Counted from the stretch's first letter, positions 43,248 through 52,959 are shown. The stretch is 64,000 nt of DNA from Streptomyces sp. NBC_01260 (GCF_036226405.1 NZ_CP108464.1:3038001-3102000); one strand, 5' to 3'. Numbers and translations: made by a program. Notes: a model not told the origin generated them from the letters alone.

Positions 43248-44193
43248 CCCGGCCGCCCGGGGCGCTCCTGCCCCGGGCTTCCTCGCCCCGGGCCGCGTCG
43301 TCCTGGGCCCTGTCGTCCGCTGCGGGCGGGGGCTTCTCGGCGTCCTTGCTCGGCGTCGCCGTCCAGGCGGCGCAGAACAGCAGCAGCCTCGCGGTGAAAT
43401 TGATCCATAGCAGCAGGGCGATCGGCACGCCGAACGCGCCGTACATGCTCTTCGCCGCGACGCCCTGCATATAGCTGCCGAGCAGCAGCTTCAGCAGCTC
43501 GAAGCCGACCGCGCCGGTCAGCGCGGCGACCAGCAGTCGGCGTCGCGGCGGCTCGACGCCGGGCAGCAGCGTCAGCAGATAGAGCAGCAGCAGGAAATCG
43601 GCGCACACCGCCACCACCAGGGCCGCGATCCGGAGCAGCACACCGCCCGCACCGCCCTGCGGGATGTTGATCAGATCGGCGACCCGGCCGACGGCGACGG
43701 AACCGACCGAGGAGATCGCCAGGGTCACCAGGGCCGCACCGCCCAGGCCGAACAGCACCCCGGCGTCCTTGAGTTTGCGAACGACCGGATTGCCCTGGTC
43801 CAGATCGTCCATGCCCCACACCGCGCGCAGGCAGTCCCGCATCGAGCCGACCCAGCCGATGCCGGTGAAGAGCAGCAGCGCACCGGCCACCAGCCCGACC
43901 GTGCCCGCGTGGGCCACCAGACTGTCGATGCCCAGCTGGTCGGAGATGCCGGGGACCTGCTCGGTGACCTTGTTCTCGATCGTGTCCAGCTGCTTGTCGG
44001 AGAGCAGCGCCGCGCCGATCGCCGCGCCGACCGCGATCAGCGGGAAGAGCGCCAGGAAGCTGATGAACGTGATCGCCGCGGCGAGCCTGGCCCAGTGGAC
44101 CCGTTCGAGCGTCTCGTAACTGCGCCAGGCGTGCGTCTCCATCAGCCGGGAGACGAGCGGCCCGATGACAGGGAGTTTTTTCAGCCAGTCCAT
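43195..44193 (-). CDS. YihY/virulence factor BrkB family membrane protein
   Basis: A 332-residue protein with about six hydrophobic segments. The family core is visible: RVHWARLAAAITFISFLALFPLI, LLFTGIGWVGSMRDCLRAVWG and a late ALLLWINFTARLLLFCAAW. Family function is uncertain (once annotated as RNase BN). The soluble tail is Asp/Arg/Gly-rich. It is divergent from the dprE1-like gene, and its last 53 bp overlap the dac gene on the other strand. Confidence 0.88.
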   Translation of the reverse strand: MDWLKKLPVIGPLVSRLMETHAWRSYETLERVHWARLAAAITFISFLALFPLIAVGAAIGAALLSDKQLDTIENKVTEQVPGISDQLGIDSLVAHAGTVGLVAGALLLFTGIGWVGSMRDCLRAVWGMDDLDQGNPVVRKLKDAGVLFGLGGAALVTLAISSVGSVAVGRVADLINIPQGGAGGVLLRIAALVVAVCADFLLLLYLLTLLPGVEPPRRRLLVAALTGAVGFELLKLLLGSYMQGVAAKSMYGAFGVPIALLLWINFTARLLLFCAAWTATPSKDAEKPPPAADDRAQDDAARGEEARGRSAPGGRVSGEGGGAPGPAAASAG

Positions 44194-44333
44194 GACGTAC
44201 GACTACCCTCCCCGGCACCGAAAACCGGTGCCCGGTGCGGAGCGTAGGAGATGACACCTTTCCAATCACCCATTTCGGTGAGTGTTGTAACAAATCCCTC
44301 AAAGGTGTTTTCTCGGGCTATACGGTCACCCTC

Positions 44334-45695
44334 ATGTCTGTCGACACCGTGTCCCTGACCGGCTGGGGCCGTACCGCCCCGACGACCGCGCTGCGCTTTC
44401 GCCCCCGTAGTCACGAGGAGGCGGCGGCGACGGTACGCGGCTGCGGGCCCCGTGGCTCGATCGCCCGCGGCCTCGGCCGGGCGCACGGCGACGCGGCGCA
44501 GAACGCGGGGGGCTCCGTCCTCGACATGACGGCGCTGAACCGCATCCTCGCCTTCGACGCCGGGACCGGTGCGGTGGTGTGCGAGGCGGGCGTGAGCCTG
44601 CACCGGCTGATGGAGGTGCTGCTGCCGCTCGGCTGGTTCCTGCCGGTGACGCCCGGCAGCCGGTACATCACGGTGGGCGGCGCGATCGGCTCCGACGTCC
44701 ACGGCGACAACCACCGCGCCGCGGGCTCCTTCTCCCGCCACGTCACGGAGTTCGAACTGCTCACCGCCGACGGCGATATCCGCACGGTCCGGGCCGGCAC
44801 GCCGCTCTTCGACGCGACCGCGGGCGGCATGGGCCTGACCGGGGTGATCCTCTCGGCCACGCTCCGGCTCCGCCCCGTCGCGACGTCCCTGATGTCGGTC
44901 GACACCGAACGGGCCGCCGATCTGGACGACCTGATGGCCCGTCTCACCGCGGGCGGCGACCGTGACCGCCACGAGTCCGCCTGGGTCGACCTGACCGCCC
45001 GCGGCCGGGCGACGGGCCGGGGCGTCCTGACCAGGGGGGTGCACGCCCCCTTGGACGCACTCCCGGCGCACGCCCGGCGCACACCGCTCTCGTTCCGCCC
45101 CGCCCAACTGCCCGCCGCCCACGCGCTCGTACCGGGCCTGGTCCCCGCAGGGCCGGCCGGCCGTACCTCCGCAGCCGTCCTGGCGGAGCTCCGGTACCGC
45201 CGGGCGCCCAGGTCCCGCACCGGCGAACTGCAGCGGATCCCCGCCTTCTTCCACCCGCTGGACGCCGTGCCGCACTGGAACCGGATTCATGGGCGCGGCG
45301 GCTTCGTGCACTACGAGTTCGCCGTCGGCCGCGGACAGGAGGAGACCCTGCACCGGATCGTCCGGCAGATCTCCCAGCGGCGCTGCCCGTCGTTCCTCGC
45401 CGTGCTCAGACGGTTCGGCGAGAGCGATCCCGGCCTGCTGTCGTTCCCGGTGCCCGGCTGGGCCCTCTCCCTCGACCTGCCGGCCGCCCTGCCGGGGCTG
45501 GCCCGCTTCCTCGACGGCCTGGACGAGGAGGTGGCGGCCGCGGGCGGCCGGGTAGGCCTGACGAACGACTCCCGGCTGCTCCCCGACGCGCTGGCCGCGA
45601 TGTACCCGCGACTGGGTGAATTCCGTTCACTGCGAGCCGAGTTGGACCCGAACGGGGCGTTCAGGTCGGACCTCTCGCGCCGGCTGTCGCTCTGA
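44334..45695 (+). CDS. dprE1: DprE1-like FAD-dependent decaprenylphosphoryl-ribose oxidase
   Basis: A 453-residue FAD-linked oxidase. The N-terminal FAD-binding block (RGLGRAHGDAAQNAGG, TPGSRYITVGGAIGSDVHG) and C-terminal SFPVPGW...DLP closely match mycobacterial DprE1. That enzyme oxidises decaprenylphosphoryl-ribose in the first half of epimerisation to the arabinose donor. The residue aligned with the benzothiazinone-reactive Cys387 appears to be Ser379. ATG 44334 begins the homology. The DprE2-like gene follows after 94 bp, the same order as in mycobacteria. The role in an arabinogalactan-free Streptomyces is not established. Confidence 0.85.
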   Translation: MSVDTVSLTGWGRTAPTTALRFRPRSHEEAAATVRGCGPRGSIARGLGRAHGDAAQNAGGSVLDMTALNRILAFDAGTGAVVCEAGVSLHRLMEVLLPLGWFLPVTPGSRYITVGGAIGSDVHGDNHRAAGSFSRHVTEFELLTADGDIRTVRAGTPLFDATAGGMGLTGVILSATLRLRPVATSLMSVDTERAADLDDLMARLTAGGDRDRHESAWVDLTARGRATGRGVLTRGVHAPLDALPAHARRTPLSFRPAQLPAAHALVPGLVPAGPAGRTSAAVLAELRYRRAPRSRTGELQRIPAFFHPLDAVPHWNRIHGRGGFVHYEFAVGRGQEETLHRIVRQISQRRCPSFLAVLRRFGESDPGLLSFPVPGWALSLDLPAALPGLARFLDGLDEEVAAAGGRVGLTNDSRLLPDALAAMYPRLGEFRSLRAELDPNGAFRSDLSRRLSL

Positions 45696-45789
45696 CCGCC
45701 GCTCCGGTTGCGGCACCGGCTGCGGCTCCGGCCGTCGCTCTGCCCTGCTCCCCCGCCTCCGCCTTCCGCCTTTCCTAAGGAGCGTTTCC

Positions 45790-46572
45790 GTGAAGGATGC
45801 CTTCGGTGCCCCGCAGTCCCTGCTCGTTCTCGGCGGTACCTCGGAGATCGGGCTCGCCACCGCACGCCGCCTGATCGCCTGCCGTACCCGCACGGTCTGG
45901 CTGGCCGGGCGCCCCTCCCCCGCCCTGGAGTCCGCCGCGGCCGAGCTGCGCGGGCGCGGGGCCTATGTCCGTACCGTCGACTTCGACGCCCTGGACACCG
46001 AGTCCCACGAGACCACCCTCGGCAAGATCTTCACCGAGGGCGACATCGACATGGTGCTCCTCGCCTTCGGTATCCCCGGCGATCAGGAACGCGACGAGGA
46101 GGAACCGCTCTCCGCGGTCCGGGTCGCCCAGACCAACTACACCGGGGCCGTCTCGGCGGGGCTGGTGTGCGCCGGCGCACTCCAGGCGCAGGGGCACGGC
46201 TCGCTGGTGGTGCTGTCATCGGTGGCAGGGGAGCGCGCCCGGCGTGCGGACTTCATCTACGGGTCGAGCAAGGCGGGCCTGGACGCGTTCGCCCAGGGGC
46301 TGGGGGACGCGCTGCACGGTACGGGCGTGCACGTGATGGTCGTACGCCCCGGTCTCGTACGGTCGGCCGGTCCGGACCGGTCCGGTGCGCCGCTCGCGAC
46401 GATCCCGTTCACCCGGGCACCCCTGGTGACCACGCCCGACGCCGTCGCGGCCGCGATCGTGACGGGCCTGCGGCGGCGTTCGGAGACGGTGTGGGTGCCT
46501 GGGGCACTCCGGGCCGTGATGTCGGCGCTGCGGCATGTGCCGCGGCCGCTGTTCCGGCGCCTGCCGGTCTGA
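45790..46572 (+). CDS. dprE2: DprE2-like short-chain dehydrogenase
   Basis: A 260-residue short-chain dehydrogenase/reductase. It has a TSEIGLA glycine-type cofactor turn, the catalytic Ser in VLSSVAGERARR and YxxxK in YGSSKAG. The LAFGIPGDQ segment and length fit DprE2, which reduces the keto intermediate made by DprE1. GTG 45790 has AAGGAG 7 nt upstream; longer upstream frames overlap dprE1 and are rejected. Confidence 0.85.
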   Translation: MKDAFGAPQSLLVLGGTSEIGLATARRLIACRTRTVWLAGRPSPALESAAAELRGRGAYVRTVDFDALDTESHETTLGKIFTEGDIDMVLLAFGIPGDQERDEEEPLSAVRVAQTNYTGAVSAGLVCAGALQAQGHGSLVVLSSVAGERARRADFIYGSSKAGLDAFAQGLGDALHGTGVHVMVVRPGLVRSAGPDRSGAPLATIPFTRAPLVTTPDAVAAAIVTGLRRRSETVWVPGALRAVMSALRHVPRPLFRRLPV

Positions 46573-46663
46573 TCCGGCCGGTCGGCCGGGCGGCTCCGGA
46601 GCCCGCCGGTTCGGGCCGGCGGGCCAGGGGCGGCGGGCCGGGGATGGCGGGCCAGGGGGCAGG

Positions 46664-47254
46664 TCAGGGGTGGAGCGAGGGCGCGTCCACGGAGCTGCCG
46701 CTCTGCGCGGGGACAGCGGGGGCGCCGCCGCCCGCCGAGAACGGGAACTCGTTGATCTTGCGCCAGACGCTGTCCGGGCCCTGCTCGTACAGCGCGAAGG
46801 AAGCGCAGGTCCAGGCGGCCTCGTAGTCGCCGAGCTCCGCGTACGCCTGGTCCATCGCCTCTTCGGAGATGCCGTGCGCCACGGTGACATGCGGGTGGTA
46901 CGGGAACTGGAGCTCGCGCACCAGCGGGCCGGAGGCGTCCCGGACCCGCTTCTGCAGCCAGGAGCACGCCGAGGCGCCCTCGACGACCTGGACGAAGACG
47001 ACCGGCGAGAGCGGGCGGAAGGTGCCCGTGCCGGACAGCCGCATCGGGAAGGGGCGGCCACCGGTCGCGATCCCGGCGAGGTGCGCCTCGATCGCGGGCA
47101 GGAGGGCCGCCTCCGCCTCGGTCGGCGGAAGGAGGGTGACGTGGGTGGGAATGCCACGTGCGGCAGGGTCCCCGAAGCTCGCGCGCCGCTCCTGGAGCAG
47201 GCTGCCGTAGGGCTCCGGGACCGCGATCGAAACGCCGAGCGTTACGGTCCCCAC
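46664..47254 (-). CDS. 2'-5' RNA ligase-like 2H phosphoesterase
   Basis: A 196-residue protein of the 2H phosphoesterase superfamily, with two HxT motifs, HVTLLPP and HPHVTVAHG. These enzymes act on 2',3'-cyclic or 2'-5' phosphodiesters; the physiological substrate is unknown. GTG 47254 is preceded by GAGGAGAA and matches the start of the fold. It is 106 bp downstream of trpS on the same strand. Confidence 0.85.
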   Translation of the reverse strand: MGTVTLGVSIAVPEPYGSLLQERRASFGDPAARGIPTHVTLLPPTEAEAALLPAIEAHLAGIATGGRPFPMRLSGTGTFRPLSPVVFVQVVEGASACSWLQKRVRDASGPLVRELQFPYHPHVTVAHGISEEAMDQAYAELGDYEAAWTCASFALYEQGPDSVWRKINEFPFSAGGGAPAVPAQSGSSVDAPSLHP

Positions 47255-47360
47255 ATCGTTCTCCTCAATCCTCGATGGTCTGCTTTCAGCCACTGCCGGC
47301 CGCAAGCTTCACATCGCCAGTGTGCCGCCTGTGGAGGCGGTACCGCCAGGGTCCTTGGAC

Positions 47361-48374
47361 TCAGTGCTTCGCGGGCAGCAGACCCATGCGGTCATAGGTC
47401 CGCGCCAGGGTCTCGGCGGCGACGGCCCGGGCCTTCTCCGCGCCCTTGGCCAGGATGGAGTCCAGCGTCTCGGTGTCGTCGAGATATTCCTGGGTGCGGG
47501 TCCGGAACGGTGTGACGAACTCGACCATGACCTCTGCGAGGTCGGTCTTCAACGCACCGTAACCCTTGCCCTCGTACTTCTGTTCCAGATCCGGGACAGA
47601 AGTGTCGGTAAGGGTGGAATAGATGCTCAGCAGGTTGCTGACACCGGGCTTCTCCGCCTGGTCGAAGCGGATCACCGTGTCGGTGTCGGTGACCGCGCTC
47701 TTCACCTTCTTGGCGGTGATCCTCGGCTCGTCGAGGAGGTTGATCAGCCCCTTCGGGGTGGCCGCCGACTTGCTCATCTTCGCCGACGGGTCCTGGAGGT
47801 CGTAGATCTTCGCCGTCTCCTTGAGGATGTACGGGTCCGGCACGGTGAAGGTGTCGCCGTAGGTGCCGTTGAACCGCTCGGCGAGATTCCGGGTCAGCTC
47901 CAGGTGCTGGCGCTGGTCCTCGCCCACCGGGACCTGGTCGGCCTGGTAGAGCAGGATGTCGGCGACCATCAGCATCGGGTAGGTGAAGAGCCCGACGGTG
48001 GCGCGGTCGGCACCCTGCTTGGCGGACTTGTCCTTGAACTGCGTCATCCGGGACGCCTCGCCGAAGCCGGCCAGGCAGTTCATGACCCAGCCGAGCTGGG
48101 CGTGCTCGGGAACATGGCTCTGGACGAAGAGCGTGCAGCGCTCCGGGTCGAGCCCGGCGGCGAGCAGCTGGGCGACGGCGAGCCGGGTGTTGGCGCGCAG
48201 TTGCGCGGGGTCCTGCGGGACGGTGATCGCGTGCAGGTCGACGACCATGTAAAAGGCGTCGTGGGACTCCTGCAGGGCCACCCACTGGCGGACCGCGCCG
48301 AGGTAGTTGCCGAGGTGGAACGAGCCTGCGGTGGGCTGGATTCCGGAGAGCACACGGGGACGTTCAGAGGCCAT
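47361..48374 (-). CDS. trpS: Tryptophanyl-tRNA synthetase
   Basis: A 337-residue class I synthetase, the usual bacterial length. The HIGH-type motif is FHLGNYLG (after [10 protein letters not shown]) and KMSKS is intact. The tRNA-binding C-terminus ends [11 protein letters not shown]. It charges tRNA-Trp in the cytoplasm. ATG 48374 ([11 protein letters not shown]) fits the family; an upstream ATG at 48383 is a close alternative. An in-frame extension to 48479 is not homologous. Confidence 0.96.
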   Translation of the reverse strand: MASERPRVLSGIQPTAGSFHLGNYLGAVRQWVALQESHDAFYMVVDLHAITVPQDPAQLRANTRLAVAQLLAAGLDPERCTLFVQSHVPEHAQLGWVMNCLAGFGEASRMTQFKDKSAKQGADRATVGLFTYPMLMVADILLYQADQVPVGEDQRQHLELTRNLAERFNGTYGDTFTVPDPYILKETAKIYDLQDPSAKMSKSAATPKGLINLLDEPRITAKKVKSAVTDTDTVIRFDQAEKPGVSNLLSIYSTLTDTSVPDLEQKYEGKGYGALKTDLAEVMVEFVTPFRTRTQEYLDDTETLDSILAKGAEKARAVAAETLARTYDRMGLLPAKH

Positions 48375-48709
48375 GGAAATCATTGTCTCAGGTACGGAAC
48401 CGATCTCGGGCAGCCGGTGTATGAAAGCTGTGAGGACGCCGTGGCTGTCGCGGACCGCCGCGAATGAGACCAGGAACACAGTCCGCCCGGCCGGTCCGGC
48501 CGCGGGCGACGGCCGGGCGCGGGGCGGGACCGCGGGAGGCCGGCCCGCCGCTACCGGACTCGGCGGGCGCAGTCAGCGGCGCCGGGGTGGGCGGCCCCGG
48601 CAGAGGAAAACGCGGAGCGCGCCGTGAAGCGAAGGTTTCCTCGTGGGTGATCCGACCGACGATACAAAGTGGGCACACCAACCCGAGCCGCACGACGAAC
48701 GGAGATCCC
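48375..48709. other. Divergent intergenic region trpS-rocD
   Basis: A 335-bp region that should hold both promoters. It is strongly GC-skewed, with GC-rich short repeats (48485-48550). I see a weak -10-like GATACAAAGT around 48660 upstream of rocD. I found no T-box structure or clear operator. Confidence 0.35.
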
Positions 48710-49915
48710 GTGTCGACCACGGAAAACGCCATCGCCTCCGCCGAGGCGCACAGCGCGCACACCTACCATCCGCTGCCCGTCGTCGTCGCGACGGCGGAAG
48801 GTGCCTGGATGACCGATGTCGAGGGGCGGCGCTATCTCGACATGCTCGCCGGCTACTCGGCGCTCAACTTCGGCCACGCCAACCGCCGACTGATCGACGC
48901 GGCCAAGGCGCAGCTGGAGCGGGTGACCCTCACCTCGCGGGCCTTCCATCACGACCGGTTCGCCGAATTCTGTACGCAGCTCGCCGACTTGTGCGGCATG
49001 GAGATGGTGCTGCCGATGAACACCGGCGCGGAGGCGGTGGAGACCGCGGTGAAGACCGCCCGAAAGTGGGGCTACCGGGTCAAGGGCGTCCCGGACGGCA
49101 TGGCGAAGATCATCGTCGCTTCGGACAACTTCCACGGCCGGACGACGACGATCATCAGCTTCTCCACGGACCACGAGGCCCGCGCGGACTTCGGCCCGTA
49201 CACGCCGGGGTTCGAGATCGTGCCGTACGGGGATCTGACCGCGATGCGGGCCGCGATGACGGAGAACACCGTGGCGGTGCTGCTGGAGCCGATCCAGGGC
49301 GAGGCCGGGGTCCTGGTGCCGCCGCCCGGCTATCTCCCCGGGGTCCGGGAGCTGACCCGCGAGCGGAACGTGCTGTTCATCGCGGACGAGATCCAGTCGG
49401 GTCTCGGCCGGACCGGGAAGACGTTCGCGTGCGAGCACGAGGGCGTCGTGCCGGACATGTACGTGCTCGGCAAGGCGCTGGGCGGCGGCATCGTGCCGGT
49501 GTCGGCCGTGGTCTCGTCAGCCGCGGTGCTGGGGGTGTACCGGCCCGGGGAGCACGGTTCGACGTTCGGTGGCAATCCGCTGGCGTGCGCGGTGGCGCTG
49601 GAGGTCATCGCGATGCTGCGCACCGGTGAGTTCCAGCAGCGGGCAACGGAGTTGGGCGACCACCTCCATCAGGAGCTGGGCCTGCTGGTGGGCGGGGGCG
49701 CGGTGCAGACGGTGCGGGGGCGCGGGCTCTGGGCGGGCGTCGACATCGATCCGGGCCACGGCACGGGCCGGGAGATCTCCGAGAAGCTGATGGACCGCCG
49801 GGTGCTGGTGAAGGACACCCATGGTTCGACGATCCGGATCGCCCCGCCGCTGGTGATCAGCAAGGAGGATCTGGACTGGGGCCTGGAGCAGCTCCGCGAG
49901 GTCCTGCGCGGCTGA
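48710..49915 (+). CDS. rocD: Ornithine aminotransferase (ornithine-oxo-acid transaminase)
   Basis: A 401-residue class III PLP enzyme with the length and blocks of bacterial RocD: MNTGAEAVETAVKTARKWGY, ADEIQSGLGRTGK, the PLP Lys in LGKALGGG, and GSTFGGNPLACAVA. It converts ornithine plus 2-oxoglutarate to glutamate semialdehyde, linking arginine catabolism with proline and glutamate. GTG 48710 has GGAG 6 nt upstream. The frame open further upstream is not homologous. Confidence 0.95.
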   Translation: MSTTENAIASAEAHSAHTYHPLPVVVATAEGAWMTDVEGRRYLDMLAGYSALNFGHANRRLIDAAKAQLERVTLTSRAFHHDRFAEFCTQLADLCGMEMVLPMNTGAEAVETAVKTARKWGYRVKGVPDGMAKIIVASDNFHGRTTTIISFSTDHEARADFGPYTPGFEIVPYGDLTAMRAAMTENTVAVLLEPIQGEAGVLVPPPGYLPGVRELTRERNVLFIADEIQSGLGRTGKTFACEHEGVVPDMYVLGKALGGGIVPVSAVVSSAAVLGVYRPGEHGSTFGGNPLACAVALEVIAMLRTGEFQQRATELGDHLHQELGLLVGGGAVQTVRGRGLWAGVDIDPGHGTGREISEKLMDRRVLVKDTHGSTIRIAPPLVISKEDLDWGLEQLREVLRG

Positions 49916-49949
49916 CCGCCTCCGGTTCGGCACCCGGCGCCGGGCTGGG

Positions 49950-49984
49950 GCGGCCCCGCCCGCCCAGGTGCGTCGCGGGGCCGC
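49950..49984 (+). terminator. Hairpin terminator after rocD
   Basis: A 10-bp perfect stem (49950-49959 with 49975-49984) with a 15-nt loop lies 35 bp after the rocD stop. Confidence 0.6.
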
Positions 49985-50026
49985 TCGGCCTTGGGGCCAC
50001 CGTGCCGTCACCAGTAGAGTCCCCGT

Positions 50027-50899
50027 GTGCTCCTGGGGATGATCTGTGCGCTCGGTTCCGCGGTCTGCTTCGGTACGGCCTCCGTTCTTCAGGCCGTCGC
50101 CGCGCGGGCCGCGGCCGAGCCAGGGGCCGGCGCGGGGGTCGATCCGGCGCTGCTGCTGCGGGCCCTGCGGCAGTGGCGCTACGTCGCCGGGCTCGCCCTG
50201 GACGGCCTCGGTTTCGTCCTCCAGATCATCGCCCTGCGCTCCCTGCCCATCTACGCGGTCGGCGCGGCACTCGCGGCGAGCCTGGCCGTGACCGCGGTCG
50301 TCGCCGCCCGCCTCCTCCATGTGCGGCTGAGCGCCACCGAGTGGACGGCCGTCGCCGTCGTCTGCGCGGGCCTGGGCATGCTGGGGCTCGCCTCCGGCGG
50401 CGAGGGACACCTGCCCGGATCGGACGCGCTGCGCTGGTCGATGCTCGGCATCGCCCTCGGCATCCTGCTGATCGGCACGACGGCCGGGCGGCTGCCCGAA
50501 CGGGCGCGGGCCCTGGTCCTGGGGCTCGGCGCGGGCTGCGGCTTCGGGGTGGTGGAGGTCGCGGTCCGGCTCATCGACGACGTCTCACCGGCTGCCCTGC
50601 TGTCCAACCCGGCCACGTACGCGCTGCTGGTGGGCGGCGGCTCGGCGTTCCTGCTGCTCACCTCGGCGCTGCAGCGCGGCTCGGTGACCACGGCGACCGC
50701 CGGAATGGTCCTGGGCGAGACGATCGGGCCCGCGCTGGTGGGCGTCATCTGGCTCGGGGACCGTACCCGCGAGGGCCTCGGCTGGCTGGCGGTCACCGGC
50801 TTCGCGGTGGCCGTGGCGGGCGCACTGGCCCTGGCCCGGTTCGGCGAGGCCCCGGCGGAGGACGTGGACGGGGACGCACCTGCGGTGAGCCCGAGGTAG
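50027..50899 (+). CDS. DMT-superfamily (EamA/NIPA-like) membrane transporter
   Basis: A 290-residue protein with about nine to ten hydrophobic segments and the internal duplication of DMT transporters. It has an N-terminal CALGSAVCFGTASVLQAVAAR helix and a second-half TAGMVLGETIGPALVGVIWLGD. Substrate unknown; small-molecule or magnesium transport are both possible for relatives. A GTG start at 50027 is used. Confidence 0.8.
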   Translation: MLLGMICALGSAVCFGTASVLQAVAARAAAEPGAGAGVDPALLLRALRQWRYVAGLALDGLGFVLQIIALRSLPIYAVGAALAASLAVTAVVAARLLHVRLSATEWTAVAVVCAGLGMLGLASGGEGHLPGSDALRWSMLGIALGILLIGTTAGRLPERARALVLGLGAGCGFGVVEVAVRLIDDVSPAALLSNPATYALLVGGGSAFLLLTSALQRGSVTTATAGMVLGETIGPALVGVIWLGDRTREGLGWLAVTGFAVAVAGALALARFGEAPAEDVDGDAPAVSPR

Positions 50900-51044
50900 G
50901 GGTACGACGGCGGCTGCCGGCCACGAGTGATACGGGAAGTCGACGGCAGCGCTGTCATTGCCGGCCGAGCCCTGCCCTCGTCCGGTCCCTGCCGGACTCT
51001 GCCGGCGGCCAGTACCCGAGTACCGGGCTTCCCCTTCGGGTCTG

Positions 51045-51374
51045 TCAGGTGAAGGGGAGCGGGCTTTCCAGGAGCCAGGTGGCCGAGGCCGCTCCGCCGG
51101 CGCAGGCTGTCGCCCATCCTGCCCAGGCGCGCCCGGACAGTTCCTTGGCTGCCCTGGCGGCCTCGGAGCCGATGAGCACGCCCCACATGAGTGTCAGGCA
51201 GAGGTCGCCCCAACTGATCGCGGGCCGTCCGATGGCGAGCCATCCGGCCGCGCACGCCCCCAGACAGGCCGCCATCCAGGACCAGGAAGTGGGGCGGGAG
51301 GCCGTTGACGGTGTGCGTCTGCGGTGGATCAGGATCACGATGATCTGCGCGACAGCGGCCGCTATGGCGATCAC
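51045..51374 (-). CDS. Small hydrophobic membrane protein
   Basis: A 109-residue protein with three predicted membrane segments and no recognised family. GTG 51374 follows GGGGAG at good spacing, supporting a real gene. It is convergent with the DMT gene and borders the accessory patch to the right. Confidence 0.6.
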   Translation of the reverse strand: MIAIAAAVAQIIVILIHRRRTPSTASRPTSWSWMAACLGACAAGWLAIGRPAISWGDLCLTLMWGVLIGSEAARAAKELSGRAWAGWATACAGGAASATWLLESPLPFT

Positions 51375-51734
51375 GTCGGTACTCCCCTATCGGAACGTCA
51401 GGCTTTCTTGAGTGCCGGAATCCCGGGATGTCCGCGACCGCCTTGCGGTGCGCGGAGGCCGGCTTGCGTCGCTCGGCGTAGGCCTGAATGAGCTTCGCGG
51501 TCTTCTTGGGGGGCGCGCCTCGTCACCTTCGGATGCGACTCCCCCGGACGGCGAGCCGCGCATGGTCCATGAGCGGCGGAATATAAACATACATTGCATG
51601 GTCTTAGCCACTTTTGGACCTATGCGCGCGCAGTGACACCTATATCGGAGAAGTGAAACAACGACACAACTTCGATCCGATCAAGTCCAGTTGTCCCTCG
51701 CGAATCGAGGAAGCGTTGCCGGGGATGGCCTCAG
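51375..51734. other. Gene-poor stretch beside the transposase remnant
   Basis: I find no intact gene here. On the minus strand about 51410-51520 a frame reads KKTAKLIQAYAERRKPASAH, which looks like a protein tail but starts after a stop codon. It is probably a fragment. The segment 51560-51680 is AT-richer than its surroundings, suggesting foreign or decayed DNA. Confidence 0.4.
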
Positions 51735-52075
51735 TAGGTGTGCAAACGAGAGGAAGACAGACAGGTGCAAGCCACGTTCGATGACGTTGCGGATCTTGTA
51801 GAGCGCACGGCCGAAGGCAGGTGGCCTGCCACGGCCATTCCGCGCCGTGCCGGGTCGGCTTTCTGATCGACCCGTTCCGGGATCACGGCCCGGTTGACCC
51901 CGGAGTCCACCGACACCGCCCACTCCACCGACCCGAGCGAGTCGTCCTGGCCCTGGACCTCCTCAAGCAGGCGAGCCCCGGAGCGTGCCCGGCTACCACG
52001 CCGACGAGACCCGGCGGCCCTGCGAGCGACGCCCGGCGTGATGGCAGCCGCGGCCACACACCGCGACGTCGTCAC
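51735..52075 (-). pseudogene. Deleted IS5-family transposase remnant
   Basis: On the minus strand the pieces LLEEVQGQDDSLGSVEWAVS and VDSGVNRAVIPERVDQKAD, and in another frame RGRPPAFGRALYKIRNVIER, match consecutive blocks of streptomycete IS5-type transposases. The middle part between VSVDS and RAVIP is missing and a frameshift lies near 51820. The catalytic core is therefore incomplete and the element is dead. I could not find flanking inverted repeats. Confidence 0.75.
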
Positions 52076-52093
52076 CCGCGGAACGAACCACCG

Positions 52094-52759
52094 TTACGGT
52101 TGCTCTTCTGTCTTGACTGCGAACGGTCCGGATGCGGGGACTACGCACTTGTTGACATCCGATACCTCGCCCGCCGCCAGACCCACCTCGCAGAGCTGGC
52201 CGCCGTTCTCGCGCAGGTCGAGGTAGAAGCGTGTGGTCTTGCCGTCCTGCTTGAGGCCGTGGATGCGTTCGTCGATGTAGCCGAGGCCGTTCAGGGTCTT
52301 CCGGACCTTGGCAGGGGTCGGCTCCGCTACCTTCTGCAGCGCCTCGATGATGCGCTGTTCGTGGTGGCCGCTCGCGCACCAATCGCGGGCGTTCAACTCC
52401 GCTGCGGGCCCTGTGGCTGCGCCAGGCTCGATCGGGTCGGCGGGGGGACTCTCCCCAGGGGCGAGACTCTGCGTCCCCTCCGGACCCGTCGGCTTCTTGT
52501 AGGTGGGTCTTGGCGCGGTCCCTTCGGTCGGAGGACATGCCTGCGCAAACGTGTTGAGCATCGCCGCGAATGCCGCCTGCTCGGGGGACGGCCGGGTTGG
52601 ACTCGTCTCGGAGACGACGCTCCTGCCCTGCTCACCCTGTAGATCACCACCACTCAGCTCACTTCCGCAGCCTGTAAGCACGAGAGCGGCGAGAGCGGCA
52701 GTCGCGAGGCCGTGCCGATGATGGGTCAATGCGCTGATGGAGGCGCGGAGATATGTCAT
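52094..52759 (-). CDS. Putative secreted lipoprotein, unknown function
   Basis: A 221-residue protein with a lipoprotein signal ending VLTGC, then a Ser/Thr/Pro-rich linker. A C-terminal domain follows with two cysteines (QLCEVG and NKCVVP) and the segment YIDERIHGLKQDGKTTRFYLDL. No known family is recognised. ATG 52759 gives the signal peptide; the longer upstream frame does not. It lies 18 bp downstream of the transposase remnant on the same strand as read. Confidence 0.7.
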   Translation of the reverse strand: MTYLRASISALTHHRHGLATAALAALVLTGCGSELSGGDLQGEQGRSVVSETSPTRPSPEQAAFAAMLNTFAQACPPTEGTAPRPTYKKPTGPEGTQSLAPGESPPADPIEPGAATGPAAELNARDWCASGHHEQRIIEALQKVAEPTPAKVRKTLNGLGYIDERIHGLKQDGKTTRFYLDLRENGGQLCEVGLAAGEVSDVNKCVVPASGPFAVKTEEQP

Positions 52760-52959
52760 GCACAGAGTCTCCGGTCGACACCTCGCGCCCGCTTGAGTAC
52801 GCGTACTCACCCCCATGGATCGACTTCAGCAGCCGGCGGATCTTCCCTGCCGGAAGGAATCGGGCGCTCGCCGTATCCGGCGGGCCGCGGACAGCGAGAA
52901 GCTCCGCCGCGCACCGCACGACGGAGCTTCCCTGAATCGGTACGTGTCGGGGTGGGCCC

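Noticed and set aside
48485..48620. GC-rich repeats upstream of rocD as a possible riboswitch or T-box
   Set aside because: No conserved T-box or other riboswitch motif was visible, and trpS in actinobacteria is usually not T-box-controlled.
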